Origin: Myxococcota bacterium
GTDB lineage: Bacteria > Myxococcota > Polyangia > GCA-2747355 > JAKLHH01
Direction: 5' to 3'
Assembly: GCA_022710245.1 (NCBI GenBank)
Contig: JAKLHH010000075.1
Span: forward strand, 1-13,219
DNA length: 13,219 nt
A model generated the notes under the pieces. That model saw only the letters and a program-made list of their open reading frames with translations. It was not told the origin of the DNA and did no database searches. This document shows positions 12,717 to 13,219 of the stretch, in pieces (positions within the stretch are counted from its first letter, which is position 1; each line of letters begins with the position of its first letter). Position numbers and translations under genes: made by a program.

Positions 12717-12736
12717 GGGCGGCAGCCGAGCCGCCC
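12717..12736 (+). promoter_or_regulatory. Leader hairpin
   Basis: GGGCGGC (12717-12723), loop AGCCGA, GCCGCCC (12730-12736) form a 7-bp stem in the predicted 5' leader, preceded by TTTTGGGT. It could affect mRNA stability or early termination. No known riboswitch was recognised. Confidence 0.35.
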
Positions 12737-12786
12737 GTGCAACGACCGACCAGAGGCCGGATCCCGGCCGGGAGCGGGAGGGTGAC

Positions 12787-13219
12787 ATGGAGATCCTGGC
12801 GATCGTGCTGCTGCAGCTGGTCAACCTGGACACGGGGAGGCTCTCCTACTACTTCCCCAACGACGGATCCAATTCGGGCACCCTCGCCTGCGGGGGGAGG
12901 TTCACGGACGAGATGGTGCATATCGCCTACCGCGGCTGGCGGCGGGTGGGCTGCGGACGGCCGGTGCTGGTCTGTGCGACCGACACCCTCTCCTGCCAGC
13001 TGACCCAGGTCCGCGATGCAGGCCCCTTCGGCATCGTGGACGGGAAGCAATGGGCTGTGCACACGGGGCCGCGGCCACCCCGCGGTTGGCGCTGGCGGGC
13101 CGTCGTCGACCTCTCGCTCGGGCTCTGGGAGCGGCTGGGGAGGCCGCGCGCGCTGACCCGGGTGCACATGTTCTTCTTGCCCCGGGAGGTCAAGCGCGTC
13201 GTGCGTCTCTGGCGCCAGG
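12787..13219 (+). CDS. Double-psi beta-barrel (RlpA-like) protein, 3' end outside window
   Basis: The first 144 codons are visible and the gene runs off the right edge. GGGAGGG lies four bases before the ATG. After a short hydrophobic start (ILAIVLLQLVNL), SYYFPNDGSNSGTLACGGRF with TDEMVHIAYRGWRRVGCG resembles the opening of a double-psi beta-barrel. TQVRDAGPFGI and RAVVDLSLGLWERLG match the characteristic RlpA blocks (VRDRGPF and DLSxxAxxxLG). Related proteins bind or cut peptidoglycan strands, or act as expansin-like wall-loosening modules. The catalytic Asp and His pair of lytic enzymes cannot be confirmed from this part. The leading hydrophobic segment is too weak to be a sure signal peptide. 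Confidence 0.72.
   Translation, partial: MEILAIVLLQLVNLDTGRLSYYFPNDGSNSGTLACGGRFTDEMVHIAYRGWRRVGCGRPVLVCATDTLSCQLTQVRDAGPFGIVDGKQWAVHTGPRPPRGWRWRAVVDLSLGLWERLGRPRALTRVHMFFLPREVKRVVRLWRQ

Noticed and set aside
12717..12736. Intrinsic terminator on the minus strand
   Set aside because: On that strand the hairpin is followed by ACCCAAAA, not a T-tract, and no minus-strand gene ends there.
12871..12879. AATTCGGGC inside the RlpA-like gene as a fourth module D
   Set aside because: The match to module D ends after nine bases, and the reading frame there fits the protein family, so it is probably chance.

Overview
The window is very GC-rich DNA with strong G/C preference at third codon positions. 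It carries many lipoproteins and exported proteins of unknown function, a WGR plus TIGR02996 (repeat-companion) protein, and a Tat-type DUF4159 protein. This points to a Myxococcota or related deltaproteobacterial chromosome. That assignment is inference; no rRNA or marker gene is present.

Layout from left to right. Positions 1-121 are the 3' end (domains V and VI) of a group II intron whose body lies outside the window. It abuts the start codon of a membrane-anchored helical-barrel-like protein (122-1363), which is coupled by a GTGA overlap to a small two-helix membrane protein (1360-1680). A hairpin-repeat cluster (1693-1777) and a probably leaderless lipoprotein gene (1841-2488) follow. 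A convergent WGR/TIGR02996 protein (4015-2522) then stands back to back with an exported P-loop kinase-like gene (4148-5230). Next, on the minus strand, is a two-gene unit: an APP1/DUF2183-type phosphatase (7442-6273) overlapping by ATGA a DUF4159 gene (6276-5266). Divergent from it are a small outer-membrane beta-barrel protein (7426-8079) and a four-helix membrane protein (8107-8661). On the minus strand again lie a short lipoprotein (10551-10246) and a large Ig-like lipoprotein with EF-hand-like loops (10210-8726), behind a clear sigma-70 promoter. On the plus strand come a 79-residue TPR-like protein (10814-11053), a MarR regulator overlapping a lipoprotein gene (11159-12468), a third hairpin-repeat cluster (12540-12667), and a double-psi beta-barrel (RlpA-like) protein running off the right edge.

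The most notable structure is a family of short hairpin modules, here called A, B, C and D, joined end to end at shared AATT tetranucleotides. They occur at three loci in different order and orientation. Intact modules add 45, 48, 54 and 36 bp, all multiples of three. At the middle locus five modules form a 237-bp insertion within codons 2-3 of the DUF4159 gene, in frame. Removing them restores ATGAAATTCACGCGC, which begins a normal Tat signal peptide, MKFTRRALLGG. Copies differ by paired, compensatory changes in their stems, and one junction is occupied by module C at one locus and empty at another. Together these observations suggest a mobile, frame-preserving palindromic element family, similar in behaviour to Rickettsia palindromic elements or REP/RAYT systems. 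I do not recognise this family by sequence.
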